Shown here in pieces: positions 17,052-22,622 of a DNA stretch of 25,145 nucleotides (positions are counted from its first letter, which is position 1; each line of letters opens with the position of its first letter). A program made the translations under genes and the position numbers. Source of the DNA: a virus; the IMG/VR virus record IMGVR_UViG_3300042376_000788, positions 1-25,145 of that record, one strand, 5' to 3'. Below the pieces are notes generated by a model. The model had not been told where the DNA came from, did not search any database, and worked only from the letters and a program-made list of their open reading frames with translations.

Positions 17052-18035
17052 TTAGACAGCCTCTTGGGCCTTTCGTTCACGCTTTCTTTGCAAAATTTCC
17101 ATCATGGATTGCCTGCGGCGTTCGCGCTCTTCTTCAGAGATAACCCGCTTTTTCTTGGTTTTTTTGGGCGGTTTACGCACCACTTTAGATGCTTTATCAC
17201 AAACCGCCCCACTTTGTGCATCATTGTTGACGCTTTGCTCTAATCCCATGGAATCTGACGGCATTGGAAACCCCTCTTGTGCCATTTTGTGGAGAGACCC
17301 GTCTTTACATCCGTGGATTACCACGGCTTGGCTGGAGATAATTCGGTCTGGGCAAGTAACCCCCTGAACCGCTTGAGCTTCTGGATCTGCGGCAAAGAAT
17401 ACAATCTTTCCGTCCTTCCATTGGTAGTTGACGCTTTTCCAGTAGGTTCGGATAAGCGGCGTGTCGCGGCCAATCTCCATAAAGTTCCAGCGGCAACGAA
17501 CGTCCCAAGGCTCTGGAATGTTTCCTGAGTTTTTGTAGGCCAAGTTGTAAGTCGATAGCGATTGCGCGGAAGGACAGAAGTCCAAGAAATTGGGAGGATA
17601 GACCGCACTTCCCACAATCATCTTGTAAATGTTCTTTCCATTGGAAGCCATTCCACCCTCATAGAGGTGACCAATGATGCCGACTTGTTTATGGTATTCG
17701 GCGTCGAGATCATCAACCCATCCTTCTTTCATTGGAACGCAGTCTGGTTCCCAGAAGTAAAATGGAGTCTTGGTTTGGTACATCGCAGATGCCACATCGG
17801 CAAACATCTGGTTCGGGCCAAGTGGCCAACCATCAAAGCCATCTTGGACAATGAGGTGGTCAACTTCAGGAAAGCTTTTCTTTAGTTCATGGATGACATC
17901 AGAAACGCCAGATGTATCATTCTTGGTACACACTGTTGCCTTGTGGCGCATGTTAATCCCCATGGCTGTGATAGCCTTGGCCGACTCCATTGCCAGTTCG
18001 GCGTCCCCGCTATGGTAGGCAAAGACGATATTCAT
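17052..18035 (-). CDS. Glycosyltransferase-like protein with a basic C-terminal tail
   Basis: The 327-residue protein starts with a Rossmann-like strand (MNIVFAYHSGDAELA) as in GT-A type enzymes. VDHLIVQDGFDGWPLGPN is followed by PFYFWEPDCVPMKEGW, where the EPD (96-98) sits where GT-A enzymes have their metal-binding DxD. A further strand is VVIHGCKDGSLHK (238-250), typical of the end of a GT-A domain. Residues about 282-327 form a Lys/Arg-rich tail (KPPKKTKKKRVISEEER). Enzymes of this type in phages can modify host surface sugars or phage DNA; the acceptor is unknown. Upstream and downstream genes overlap or lie within 9 bases, so it is co-transcribed with the helicase. Confidence 0.65.
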   Translation of the reverse strand: MNIVFAYHSGDAELAMESAKAITAMGINMRHKATVCTKNDTSGVSDVIHELKKSFPEVDHLIVQDGFDGWPLGPNQMFADVASAMYQTKTPFYFWEPDCVPMKEGWVDDLDAEYHKQVGIIGHLYEGGMASNGKNIYKMIVGSAVYPPNFLDFCPSAQSLSTYNLAYKNSGNIPEPWDVRCRWNFMEIGRDTPLIRTYWKSVNYQWKDGKIVFFAADPEAQAVQGVTCPDRIISSQAVVIHGCKDGSLHKMAQEGFPMPSDSMGLEQSVNNDAQSGAVCDKASKVVRKPPKKTKKKRVISEEERERRRQSMMEILQRKRERKAQEAV

Positions 18036-18220
18036 TGTGCGTCGAAGTTAAGAGGCCAGCTTGGATGGACGGGATCTTCCAAGCGAATGCGAACGTTGTT
18101 ATATCCTTGGCCATTCAGCTTTTCGGACTCAATGGTTGCCTCTTCCTTGCTTAGTCCAAAGGCATGGAGTTCAACAACTTTGTCCCCGTAGCACACGATG
18201 AATGTTTTATCTTTAGTCAT
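18032..18220 (-). CDS. Small protein of unknown function
   Basis: The 62-residue protein starts at ATG 18220 (MTKDKTFIVCYGDKVVEL), which overlaps the stop of the gene before it as ATGA. A longer frame back to 18277 exists but would overlap that gene. The stop overlaps the start of the glycosyltransferase-like gene in the same way. The sequence predicts an alpha/beta fold with SKEEATIESEKLNGQGYNNV. No known motif is visible. The tight spacing on both sides supports real translation. Confidence 0.65.
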   Translation of the reverse strand: MTKDKTFIVCYGDKVVELHAFGLSKEEATIESEKLNGQGYNNVRIRLEDPVHPSWPLNFDAQ

Positions 18221-18444
18221 TTTTTCTTTTTCTTTGCTTCTGATTGATTGATGTACTTTTGAAAGGATTCGGCGCAATCTCTGGCCATCTCGATTTCTGA
18301 TTCTGGGTCGAAGAAGTAGCCGCCACGTTCAGCGTAAAGTGTTTCCATCGGCATGGGCCCACTCCTACGAAATCTTGGGCCGACAACGAATGGAGAAACG
18401 GAGTCTTCATTGATTACCGTAAGAACTACTTTGAATCGGGCCAT
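18217..18444 (-). CDS. Small protein of unknown function with a poly-Lys end
   Basis: The 75-residue protein starts at ATG 18444 (MARFKVVLTVINED); a TTG nine bases upstream is less likely. It has two short beta strands, a Pro/Arg-rich turn (GPRFRRSGPMP), an acidic helix (DPESEIEMARDCAESFQ) and ends in five lysines. It overlaps its neighbours on both sides (19 bases with the gene before, 4 with the gene after). No family is recognised. Confidence 0.55.
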   Translation of the reverse strand: MARFKVVLTVINEDSVSPFVVGPRFRRSGPMPMETLYAERGGYFFDPESEIEMARDCAESFQKYINQSEAKKKKK

Positions 18445-18614
18445 GGTGTCCAATACTTAATCACACGTTCAAGAATATGTCCAACCCCGCTCCATCCATG
18501 GTGGGGATGGTAGTAGCAGGCCCATTTTAATGGAGGGTTTGACTCATCGTTTTTGATGAGGTAGATTCCCTCTGCATCAGGTTTTGTATCATTGTAATCG
18601 TTCCAAGTGATCAT
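18426..18614 (-). CDS. Small DUF551-like phage protein
   Basis: The 62-residue protein starts at ATG 18614. It has PDAEGIYLIKND, then WACYYHPHHGWSG, and ends with RVIKYWTPWPDSK. The order (a YLI strand, an aromatic strand, then V-x-x-W-x-P-x-P at the end) is reminiscent of DUF551-type phage proteins, whose function is unknown. It is the first gene of the leftward group after the rightward HNH gene, from which it diverges with a 7-base gap. Confidence 0.55.
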   Translation of the reverse strand: MITWNDYNDTKPDAEGIYLIKNDESNPPLKWACYYHPHHGWSGVGHILERVIKYWTPWPDSK

Positions 18615-18621
18615 AGTAGGT

Positions 18622-19026
18622 ATGACAAGAAAAACTCCACTTCGTTCAAAAACTCCATTAAGCAGAAATCAACCACTTAAACGCAGCGGAAGGTTGCGGC
18701 ATGCATCCCCCAAGCGCCAGAGTGAATACAAGGAGTATGCAAAGGTGAAGAAAGCTTACTTGGCACTGCATCCCATGTGTGAGAAATGCAAGAAGTCGAA
18801 GAGTCAGGACATTCATCATAAGGCGGGCAGGGTTGGTCGCTACCTTTGTGATTACAGCCTGTTTGCCGCGCTTTGTCGGGGTTGCCATGATTGGTGCCAT
18901 CAGAATGGACGAGAAGCCCGCAAGCAAGGCTGGATTATTGATACAGTTCATGTTCCTCAGTATCTGGCGGAAGAGCCTTCAGAAGCTCAATCTCATAGCC
19001 AAAGTCAGGCTCATACTCCCGAATAA
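18622..19026 (+). CDS. HNH endonuclease-type protein, antisense to the leftward operon
   Basis: The 134-residue protein starts at ATG 18622 (MTRKTPLRSKTPLSR). A GTG at 18607 is in frame but would overlap the divergent neighbour. The N-terminus is very basic. The nuclease core has CEKC (53-56), DIHHKAGR (63-70) with the paired His, and CRGCHDWCH (85-93), followed by EARKQGW. This C-C, HH-x-x-GR, C-x-x-CH pattern is typical of small phage HNH proteins near recombination and packaging genes. It may cut DNA structures or act as a homing nuclease. It is rightward inside a leftward block, and its last 92 bases overlap the 3' end of the lipoprotein-like gene. Confidence 0.75.
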   Translation: MTRKTPLRSKTPLSRNQPLKRSGRLRHASPKRQSEYKEYAKVKKAYLALHPMCEKCKKSKSQDIHHKAGRVGRYLCDYSLFAALCRGCHDWCHQNGREARKQGWIIDTVHVPQYLAEEPSEAQSHSQSQAHTPE

Positions 19027-19225
19027 TCGGATTCCAGACCCTCCCTTTGGGGGCTGTCCAGTTGCGGAAGGCGTCAACAGCATTGACCCAACTAGTCTCC
19101 AATGGCGCGTTCCATTCATGTTCTGGGGGGAAGTTCCAAGGATAGGGGCGGGGTGGACAGGAAACACAACCACTTGCAACAAGTAGTGCAATTACTATCC
19201 CTGCTCTTTGAAGTCGTAGAACCAT
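18935..19225 (-). CDS. Small Pro-rich lipoprotein candidate
   Basis: The 96-residue protein has a short N-terminus with two Arg, a hydrophobic core (AGIVIALLVASG) and Cys20, which looks like a lipobox, though Ala at -3 is not ideal. After the Cys comes a Pro/Trp-rich part (PPRPYPWNFPPEHEW). The rest is acidic and ends in PDTEEHELYQ. AGGAGG at 19235-19230, four bases before ATG 19225, is one of the few consensus ribosome sites in the window and supports the start. It overlaps the 3' end of the gene before it by 31 bases. The protein would sit in the outer membrane. It could be the outer half of a spanin pair, but that is speculation. Confidence 0.6.
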   Translation of the reverse strand: MVLRLQRAGIVIALLVASGCVSCPPRPYPWNFPPEHEWNAPLETSWVNAVDAFRNWTAPKGRVWNPIIREYEPDFGYEIELLKALPPDTEEHELYQ

Positions 19226-19845
19226 AGCTCCTCCTCGCTTTCGCTAACCCACCTACTGCCTGTATGCTCGCAGCTAAACTCTTGGCTAAAGACCCTCCAG
19301 TCGGGCTTCATGGGAAATTGTTTGGCAATAAACGATCCCCCATCCATCCACAATACACGATTGTTGGGCTGTAAAAAATATTGACCACCCTCTCCAACCA
19401 ATACATGTCCGCACTTATGCCCAGCCGCCATCTCGCCGTAGCCACTGGTATAGTGGGGGCCGAAACACCAGTCCAGCGTAAACATATATTTCCCTTTTTC
19501 AAAGGTTTTGTTCTTCAACATGATGTTTGCTGCACGGTTTTTGCAATAATCGTACATCGTAACGCTACAATAGTAGCTCATAGAATCCCAGAGTTGTATC
19601 CAATCTAGCGGGTAAGACGATCCTCCCATATCCTCTGCGTGGAGGTAATGGATCGGGACTCTAGCATGCTGGCTTCCGTATTCAGTCATTACACTAAACA
19701 ACCCACACCGTTGGGGAATCGAGGTGAAGGCAAATACCTCGACAAGTTGTCTCTCCCTGCTGACACATGGTTCCAAGTCATAAAAGAACCCCTCGTCTAC
19801 AAAAGCAAAGAAAGTGGGGATATTGACGTTGAGATAGTTGCTCAT
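19195..19845 (-). CDS. Conserved-looking phage protein of unknown function
   Basis: The 216-residue protein has no signal peptide. It contains VMTEYGSQHARVPIHYLH, PLDWIQLWDSMSYYCSVTMY and, near the C-terminus, LQPNNRVLWMDGGSF. I recall uncharacterised phage proteins with the same series of features (VMTxYG, RVPIH, LDxxQLWD, PNNRxxWxD), so it is probably a widespread phage family, but I can give no function. It is rich in Tyr, Trp, Cys and His. The start ATG 19845 overlaps the stop of the gene before it as ATGA, and its stop lies inside the start of the lipoprotein-like gene. Confidence 0.7.
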   Translation of the reverse strand: MSNYLNVNIPTFFAFVDEGFFYDLEPCVSRERQLVEVFAFTSIPQRCGLFSVMTEYGSQHARVPIHYLHAEDMGGSSYPLDWIQLWDSMSYYCSVTMYDYCKNRAANIMLKNKTFEKGKYMFTLDWCFGPHYTSGYGEMAAGHKCGHVLVGEGGQYFLQPNNRVLWMDGGSFIAKQFPMKPDWRVFSQEFSCEHTGSRWVSESEEELWFYDFKEQG

Positions 19846-20120
19846 TGGTCGGCAATCTTACGAAGAAGTCTGGTCTGTTCCCGCAATTCGTAGAGTTGGT
19901 TGTTGGCTGTAATCTCCGCACTCATGCGGGCGTTTGACTCCGCCAATTCCGCATTGATGCGACGAAGAGTCGTAAGATACGGGCTTTCTGTTGGCTTGAT
20001 ATCCACAGACCCACTAATCACCTGTATCCGCCCCGAATCCAAATCATAGACTGTCCCGTTAAACGATCCATCTTGTGCCTGAACGCTAGTGACTAATGCC
20101 AGTAGTAGTAGTTTTTTCAT
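19842..20120 (-). CDS. Small exported protein with a coiled-coil C-terminus
   Basis: The 92-residue protein has a clear Sec signal peptide (MKKLLLLALVTSVQAQ, probable cleavage after AQA or nearby). The mature part starts with a short beta section (GSFNGTVYDLDSGRIQV) and ends in a long helix of heptad type (LTTLRRINAELAESNARM, then NNQLYELREQTRLLRKIA). It would act in the periplasm. The length and coiled coil are compatible with an inner spanin-like or structural periplasmic role, but the cleavable signal is not the usual spanin anchor. Confidence 0.62.
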   Translation of the reverse strand: MKKLLLLALVTSVQAQDGSFNGTVYDLDSGRIQVISGSVDIKPTESPYLTTLRRINAELAESNARMSAEITANNQLYELREQTRLLRKIADQ

Positions 20121-20604
20121 AAAAGAGATTGGAAGCGGGGTGGCGCAACTTCATCGACCCCCCGATCTTTGAAGCTTCCGCATTTTCATGCCGAGTCTCC
20201 CCGCCTCCAAAAATAGCGGAATGCAGACGCTGGGCCACGGCTACATTCCTCGCATGAGCATCGGAGTTGACACTACCCATCCTGCTCCTGCTAGAAATAA
20301 TTTGCTGGGGACGAGTATGCATCCACTTTTCAGCGCACGGGTTGCCATGGTGACGAGGGTAGTGGGGTGCCGTGTTATAGGCCGACACAGGCCGATAAGC
20401 CGTATCCCTCTCCCGACCACGGAGTCCACCATACGGTGCTCCTCGTTTACTGCGCTGCCCAGCATTTTCCTCATCGTTTATTCCCGCGCCATGGAGACGC
20501 GCATCGAAACGTTCGGAATTGCGGGATTTCAGGTCGCTTGCCCCCGTGTTCACAGTGGCACCCTCAATGCATCCCGCAAAGTTGTTCATAGATACATAGA
20601 CCAT
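20086..20604 (-). CDS. Uncertain reading frame, Arg/His/Asn-rich
   Basis: The 172-residue frame is the first candidate gene of the leftward operon. It starts at ATG 20604, with an AAGGGG purine stretch just before it; a second ATG at 20589 has no such site. The product is basic and low in hydrophobic residues, with ARLHGAGINDEENAGQ and RSRMGSVNSDAHARNVAVAQ, and it appears mostly disordered. It overlaps the next gene by 35 bases. A similarly long frame exists on the plus strand (20188-20676), so coding status is not settled. The operon direction favours this one. Confidence 0.4.
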   Translation of the reverse strand: MVYVSMNNFAGCIEGATVNTGASDLKSRNSERFDARLHGAGINDEENAGQRSKRGAPYGGLRGRERDTAYRPVSAYNTAPHYPRHHGNPCAEKWMHTRPQQIISSRSRMGSVNSDAHARNVAVAQRLHSAIFGGGETRHENAEASKIGGSMKLRHPASNLFYEKTTTTGISH

Positions 20605-20735
20605 AGCCCCTTCGGGGCGTTCAATGTTTTTTTTAATAGATACATATTTTATGTATTATCCTCCATATCTGCGTAACCAAATCATGGTTTTACTCTGTTA
20701 AATTGGTTTTTAAAATTTCGGAAATGTTCCCAAAC

Positions 20736-21240
20736 GGCGGGCTTGGAGCCAGTCGCCCGCCTATAGGATTGATTAATTCCTTTGAGCTAGATCCTACCGA
20801 ATGACCACACCTCGCCCCCGCAGGGGCAAAGGCATGGTCAAATGGATCGGCTCATTCCTTGTGAGTGAGTCCTCCGCTTTATTCCACAGATCACGATCTA
20901 GGCTCCGAAGCCGCTAGTAGACCTTCAAACAACCGCAATCAACCTCCGAGGGTATTATCCCTCGCGCTTACCAGAGTTTTTCTGGATTCCCACGCCGCAA
21001 TAAGATCAAGCAATGGGACGGATGGCTAACTGTGAGTGCGGCGGTTTTACCCTTGCATACCTCGTCACAGGTTCTAGTGGCATATTTCACGCCCACTTTA
21101 CGGTGTCCGTCATGTCGTTGACACCGCGACCCTACAAAATGTTCAAACTTGGGTCAAGAAAAAAGAAATAGGGTGCGGCCCCGAATAACAAGTCAACGAT
21201 AAGACACCGCAAAACGGAACCGCACCCAGAACTATGCAAA
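20736..21240 (-). ncRNA. Candidate large structured RNA (or structured origin/leader) in the divergent gap
   Basis: The 693-base stretch 20605-21297 has no convincing gene but many perfect inverted repeats. Helices seen (plus coordinates): 20736-42/20755-61 (7 bp); a nested set 20784-87/20850-53, 20790-94/20844-48, 20802-07/20835-40, 20814-18/20823-27; 20947-52/20959-64 (6 bp); 20971-75/20981-85; 20993-99/21037-43 (7 bp); 21076-80/21093-97; 21101-07/21120-26 (7 bp); 21128-32/21151-55; 21171-78/21220-27 (8 bp). A long-range pair TTGCATA/TATGCAA (21053-59/21233-39) would close the last four into one multibranch domain. TCGTTGAC and GTCAACGA (21114-21/21192-99) offer an alternative or pseudoknot pairing. 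A leftward promoter directly upstream makes the minus strand the likely RNA. No tRNA, tmRNA or RNase P signature is seen. It may belong to a phage-borne large RNA class or be an origin; neither is shown. Confidence 0.5.
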
Positions 21241-21248
21241 CGAACGCC

Positions 21249-21277
21249 AAAATAACTAAGAGTGGCTACTCTGTCAA
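21249..21277 (-). promoter_or_regulatory. Leftward sigma70-type promoter
   Basis: On the minus strand a perfect TTGACA (21277-21272) is followed by exactly 17 bases and TATTTT (21254-21249, four of six consensus bases). Transcription would start near 21242, at the edge of the structured region, and would run into the leftward operon if not terminated. It is the best promoter match seen in the window. Confidence 0.55.
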
Positions 21278-21288
21278 CAAGAGAGTAG
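21259..21288. promoter_or_regulatory. Inverted repeats overlapping the -35 box (candidate operator)
   Basis: AGAGT (21259-63) and ACTCT (21268-72) form one inverted repeat. CTACTCT (21266-72) and AGAGTAG (21282-88) form a second, perfect 7-base one around the leftward -35. The three half-sites share AGAGT. This fits a repressor site controlling the leftward promoter, or a leader hairpin for the rightward HNH gene whose start is at 21298. Confidence 0.4.
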
Positions 21289-21297
21289 GATCTTTCT

Positions 21298-21585
21298 GTG
21301 GATAAAGAATCCTATAAAGCCTACTTGAACACCCCTTATTGGCGGGAAGTAAGCCGACTTGTGAAGAAGCGGTTCGGGTGGAGGTGTGGGGTTTGCAATA
21401 GCCCGCTAGAACTTCAGGCCCACCACCGCACCTACGAACACCGAGGGGACGAACTTAACCATCTGGATGACCTAATCTGCCTGTGCAAGATCTGCCACAA
21501 AATGTTCCACAGAGAACAAAAGAAGGCTAAACCGCGAAAGGCGCGGAAACGAAAGTCTCCACGCCTCTCCAATATTAATATTTGA
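21298..21585 (+). CDS. HNH endonuclease
   Basis: The 95-residue protein has the canonical small HNH core: CGVC (30-33), QAHHRTYEHRGDE (40-52) with the His pair and the YxHxGDE turn, then DLICLCKICHKMFH (58-71). The C-terminus is a Lys/Arg tail. It starts at GTG 21298, since no in-frame ATG precedes the core; AGGA lies 9 bases upstream. Such proteins nick or cut double-stranded DNA using one metal ion. As the first rightward gene it may be a free-standing homing nuclease beside the structured region or a recombination/packaging helper. Confidence 0.85.
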   Translation: MDKESYKAYLNTPYWREVSRLVKKRFGWRCGVCNSPLELQAHHRTYEHRGDELNHLDDLICLCKICHKMFHREQKKAKPRKARKRKSPRLSNINI

Positions 21586-21590
21586 CGTAT

Positions 21591-21617
21591 ATTGAACAAC
21601 AGCTAGGTTTAAGTGTC
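21591..21617 (+). promoter_or_regulatory. Repeated upstream motif, copy 1 (ATTGAAC-N11-TTAAGTGTC)
   Basis: ATTGAAC (21591-97), 11 bases, then TTAAGTGTC (21609-17), ending 13 bases before the ATG of the HTH gene. The same two blocks with the same spacing occur at 23888-23914. Both are also preceded by TTGAC. TATAAT at 21622-27 follows this copy but is very near the start codon. Confidence 0.45.
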
Positions 21618-21630
21618 AATATATAATCAT

Positions 21631-21942
21631 ATGATCAACACATCTATTCTACCTACTGAAATTCAAGAAAACCCCGAAATCACCATTGGCGAACTGGCCG
21701 TAAAACATGGATCAAGCTACCATGCTATGGCTTCGGCGTTGAAGCGGACTGGCATTCGGGCGAGGCGTAAGAAGACCACCAAGAGGCGTTTGTCCAACGG
21801 GGGAAGGTCTTTCAAGATTCTGGGTTTTATTATGAACAACCCCGAAACCAACTTCACTGCCGTTGCCGAAGTATTCAATTGTACCCGCGAGTATGTGAGC
21901 CAGATTGAGGCCATCGCCCGTGAAGAGGGGATCATCAAATGA
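21631..21942 (+). CDS. Small DNA-binding protein with two HTH-like segments
   Basis: The 103-residue protein starts at ATG 21631 (MINTSILPTEIQEN). An in-frame GTG at 21613 lies inside the repeated upstream motif and is less likely. Segment one (ITIGELAVKHGSSYHAMASA, followed by LKRTGIRARRKK) and segment two (FTAVAEVFNCTREYVSQIEA) both read as helix-turn-helix units, separated by a basic linker. It could be an early transcription regulator. No Shine-Dalgarno site precedes it. The stop overlaps the next start as ATGA. Confidence 0.65.
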   Translation: MINTSILPTEIQENPEITIGELAVKHGSSYHAMASALKRTGIRARRKKTTKRRLSNGGRSFKILGFIMNNPETNFTAVAEVFNCTREYVSQIEAIAREEGIIK

Positions 21943-22112
21943 CCGTTGGACGAGTTTATTCTAACATCAACCCCGTCCATGCGGATGTGTTTGAGGTGTT
22001 ACTACAGCAGAAAGAAAGGCAACTGGAGAAGGCCCGCCAAGCACTGATGATGTGCATCGCCCCCGATCCCGAAGCCGAAAAACTCAAAGAGGAAGTATTG
22101 CTTGAGCAATGA
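21939..22112 (+). CDS. Small helical protein of unknown function
   Basis: A 57-residue frame runs from ATG 21939 to TGA 22112. Both ends overlap neighbours as ATGA, which is strong evidence of coupled translation. The middle is a charged helix (FEVLLQQKERQLEKARQAL) and the end is acidic (PDPEAEKLKEEVLLEQ). Probably a small coiled-coil protein; no function recognised. Confidence 0.6.
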   Translation: MTVGRVYSNINPVHADVFEVLLQQKERQLEKARQALMMCIAPDPEAEKLKEEVLLEQ

Positions 22113-22489
22113 AAGAAATACCCGCAGGCTATGTGGAAGTGAGCAAAGGAGTCTATGAGCGAATCGACACAATCCAACGAACCTTTCTTAACCGTAAGGG
22201 TGCCAGCAGTAACGCCAAGCCTAAACGCGCTGTTCGCAATGAACCACTGGCGAAGAGCGGCGGCAAAAAAGAAAATACAAGACGCATTCACATCCGCCTT
22301 ACGGCAAGAAGGAAACGACTTATTGACCCAGACAATCTCGTTTTCAAATACTTCATTGACTGCCTCCGCTATGCTGGAGCAATTCCAGATGACCGTGCGG
22401 AAGATGTCACTATTGAAACGAGGCAAGAAAAAACTCGTCAAAAAGAAGAGACGATTATAGAGTTGTTCCGTGAATCAAAAGCAGTTTGA
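22109..22489 (+). CDS. Reading frame with the C-terminal half of a RusA-family Holliday junction resolvase
   Basis: The 126-residue frame ends in a clear RusA catalytic half: IHIRLTARRKRLIDPDNL with Asp73 and Asp75, a Lys at 80, then DCLRYAGAIPDDRAEDVTI with Asp94 and Asp95. RusA dimers cut four-way DNA junctions with these acids. The N-terminal 50 residues (MKEIPAGYVEVSKGVYERI, then a basic stretch) do not look like RusA: the usual PPSxN opening is missing here. That opening is found in the overlapping frame from 22155. So either this frame is a separate small gene that ends as RusA, or RusA is made by a -1 shift from the other frame at 22265-22271. ATG 22109 overlaps the previous stop as ATGA. 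Confidence 0.75.
   Translation: MKEIPAGYVEVSKGVYERIDTIQRTFLNRKGASSNAKPKRAVRNEPLAKSGGKKENTRRIHIRLTARRKRLIDPDNLVFKYFIDCLRYAGAIPDDRAEDVTIETRQEKTRQKEETIIELFRESKAV
22155..22460 (+). CDS. Overlapping frame with the N-terminal half of a RusA-family resolvase
   Basis: The frame starts at ATG 22155 with AAAGGAG three bases upstream, a better ribosome site than that of the other frame. The product begins with FLTVRVPAVTPSLNALFAMN (residues 11-30) and HWRRAAAKK (31-39), which is how RusA-type proteins open (a strand, then PPSxN, then W). After residue 39 the RusA catalytic acids are not in this frame. A -1 shift at A_AAA_AAG would join residues 1-39 to the C-terminal 72 residues of the 22109 frame, a 111-residue product close to the usual RusA size. 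Without a shift this frame continues to 22460 with a Ser/Thr-rich, then Lys-rich tail that resembles nothing known. Confidence 0.55.
   Translation: MSESTQSNEPFLTVRVPAVTPSLNALFAMNHWRRAAAKKKIQDAFTSALRQEGNDLLTQTISFSNTSLTASAMLEQFQMTVRKMSLLKRGKKKLVKKKRRL
22265..22271 (+). promoter_or_regulatory. Slippery heptamer A_AAA_AAG (candidate -1 frameshift site)
   Basis: In the 22155 frame the codons are GCA AAA AAG, giving the most shift-prone bacterial heptamer exactly in phase. A -1 slip leads into the 22109 frame, which holds the RusA catalytic residues. Only weak hairpins (for example CCGCCTTACGG at about 22294) follow. The A6 run could also be a homopolymer error or real mutation. Confidence 0.5.
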
Positions 22490-22622
22490 TGATGATCTAA
22501 AAGTCGCTTACGATGACACGGGTGTTCTGATGCCGTTCCCAGAACAAGAAGAAGGCTTTTGCGACAATCCTATCAGAAGACTGTTTGAACAAATTGAGGA
22601 AACCGATGTCGAAGAAGAGTGA
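22470..22622 (+). CDS. Small acidic protein candidate
   Basis: A 50-residue frame runs from GTG 22470 to TGA 22622 and overlaps the resolvase end by 20 bases. The product is very acidic (FPEQEEGFCDNP, then EQIEETDVEEE). Its stop shares a base with the ATG of the next gene (TGATG). The start is uncertain; an internal ATG lies at 22530. No function recognised. Confidence 0.4.
   Translation: MNQKQFDDDLKVAYDDTGVLMPFPEQEEGFCDNPIRRLFEQIEETDVEEE

Noticed and set aside
20606-20634. GC hairpin (GCCCC TTC GGGGC) followed by a T8 run, like a rightward terminator
   Set aside because: Eight bases separate stem and T-run, and no rightward gene ends nearby; the GAAGGGGC on the other strand may simply be the ribosome site of the 20604 frame.
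20188-20676. 162-residue plus-strand frame
   Set aside because: It is antisense to a leftward frame that fits the operon, has no ribosome site and no recognisable features; the interval remains uncertain.
21118-21140. Rightward TTGACA followed by TACAAAAT
   Set aside because: The -10-like block is only 9 bases after the -35, and the TTGACA lies inside a predicted helix.
20736-21240. Group I intron, tmRNA or RNase P RNA as identity of the structured region
   Set aside because: No recognisable intron core, tRNA-like ends or RNase P core sequences, and the flanks are not halves of one gene.
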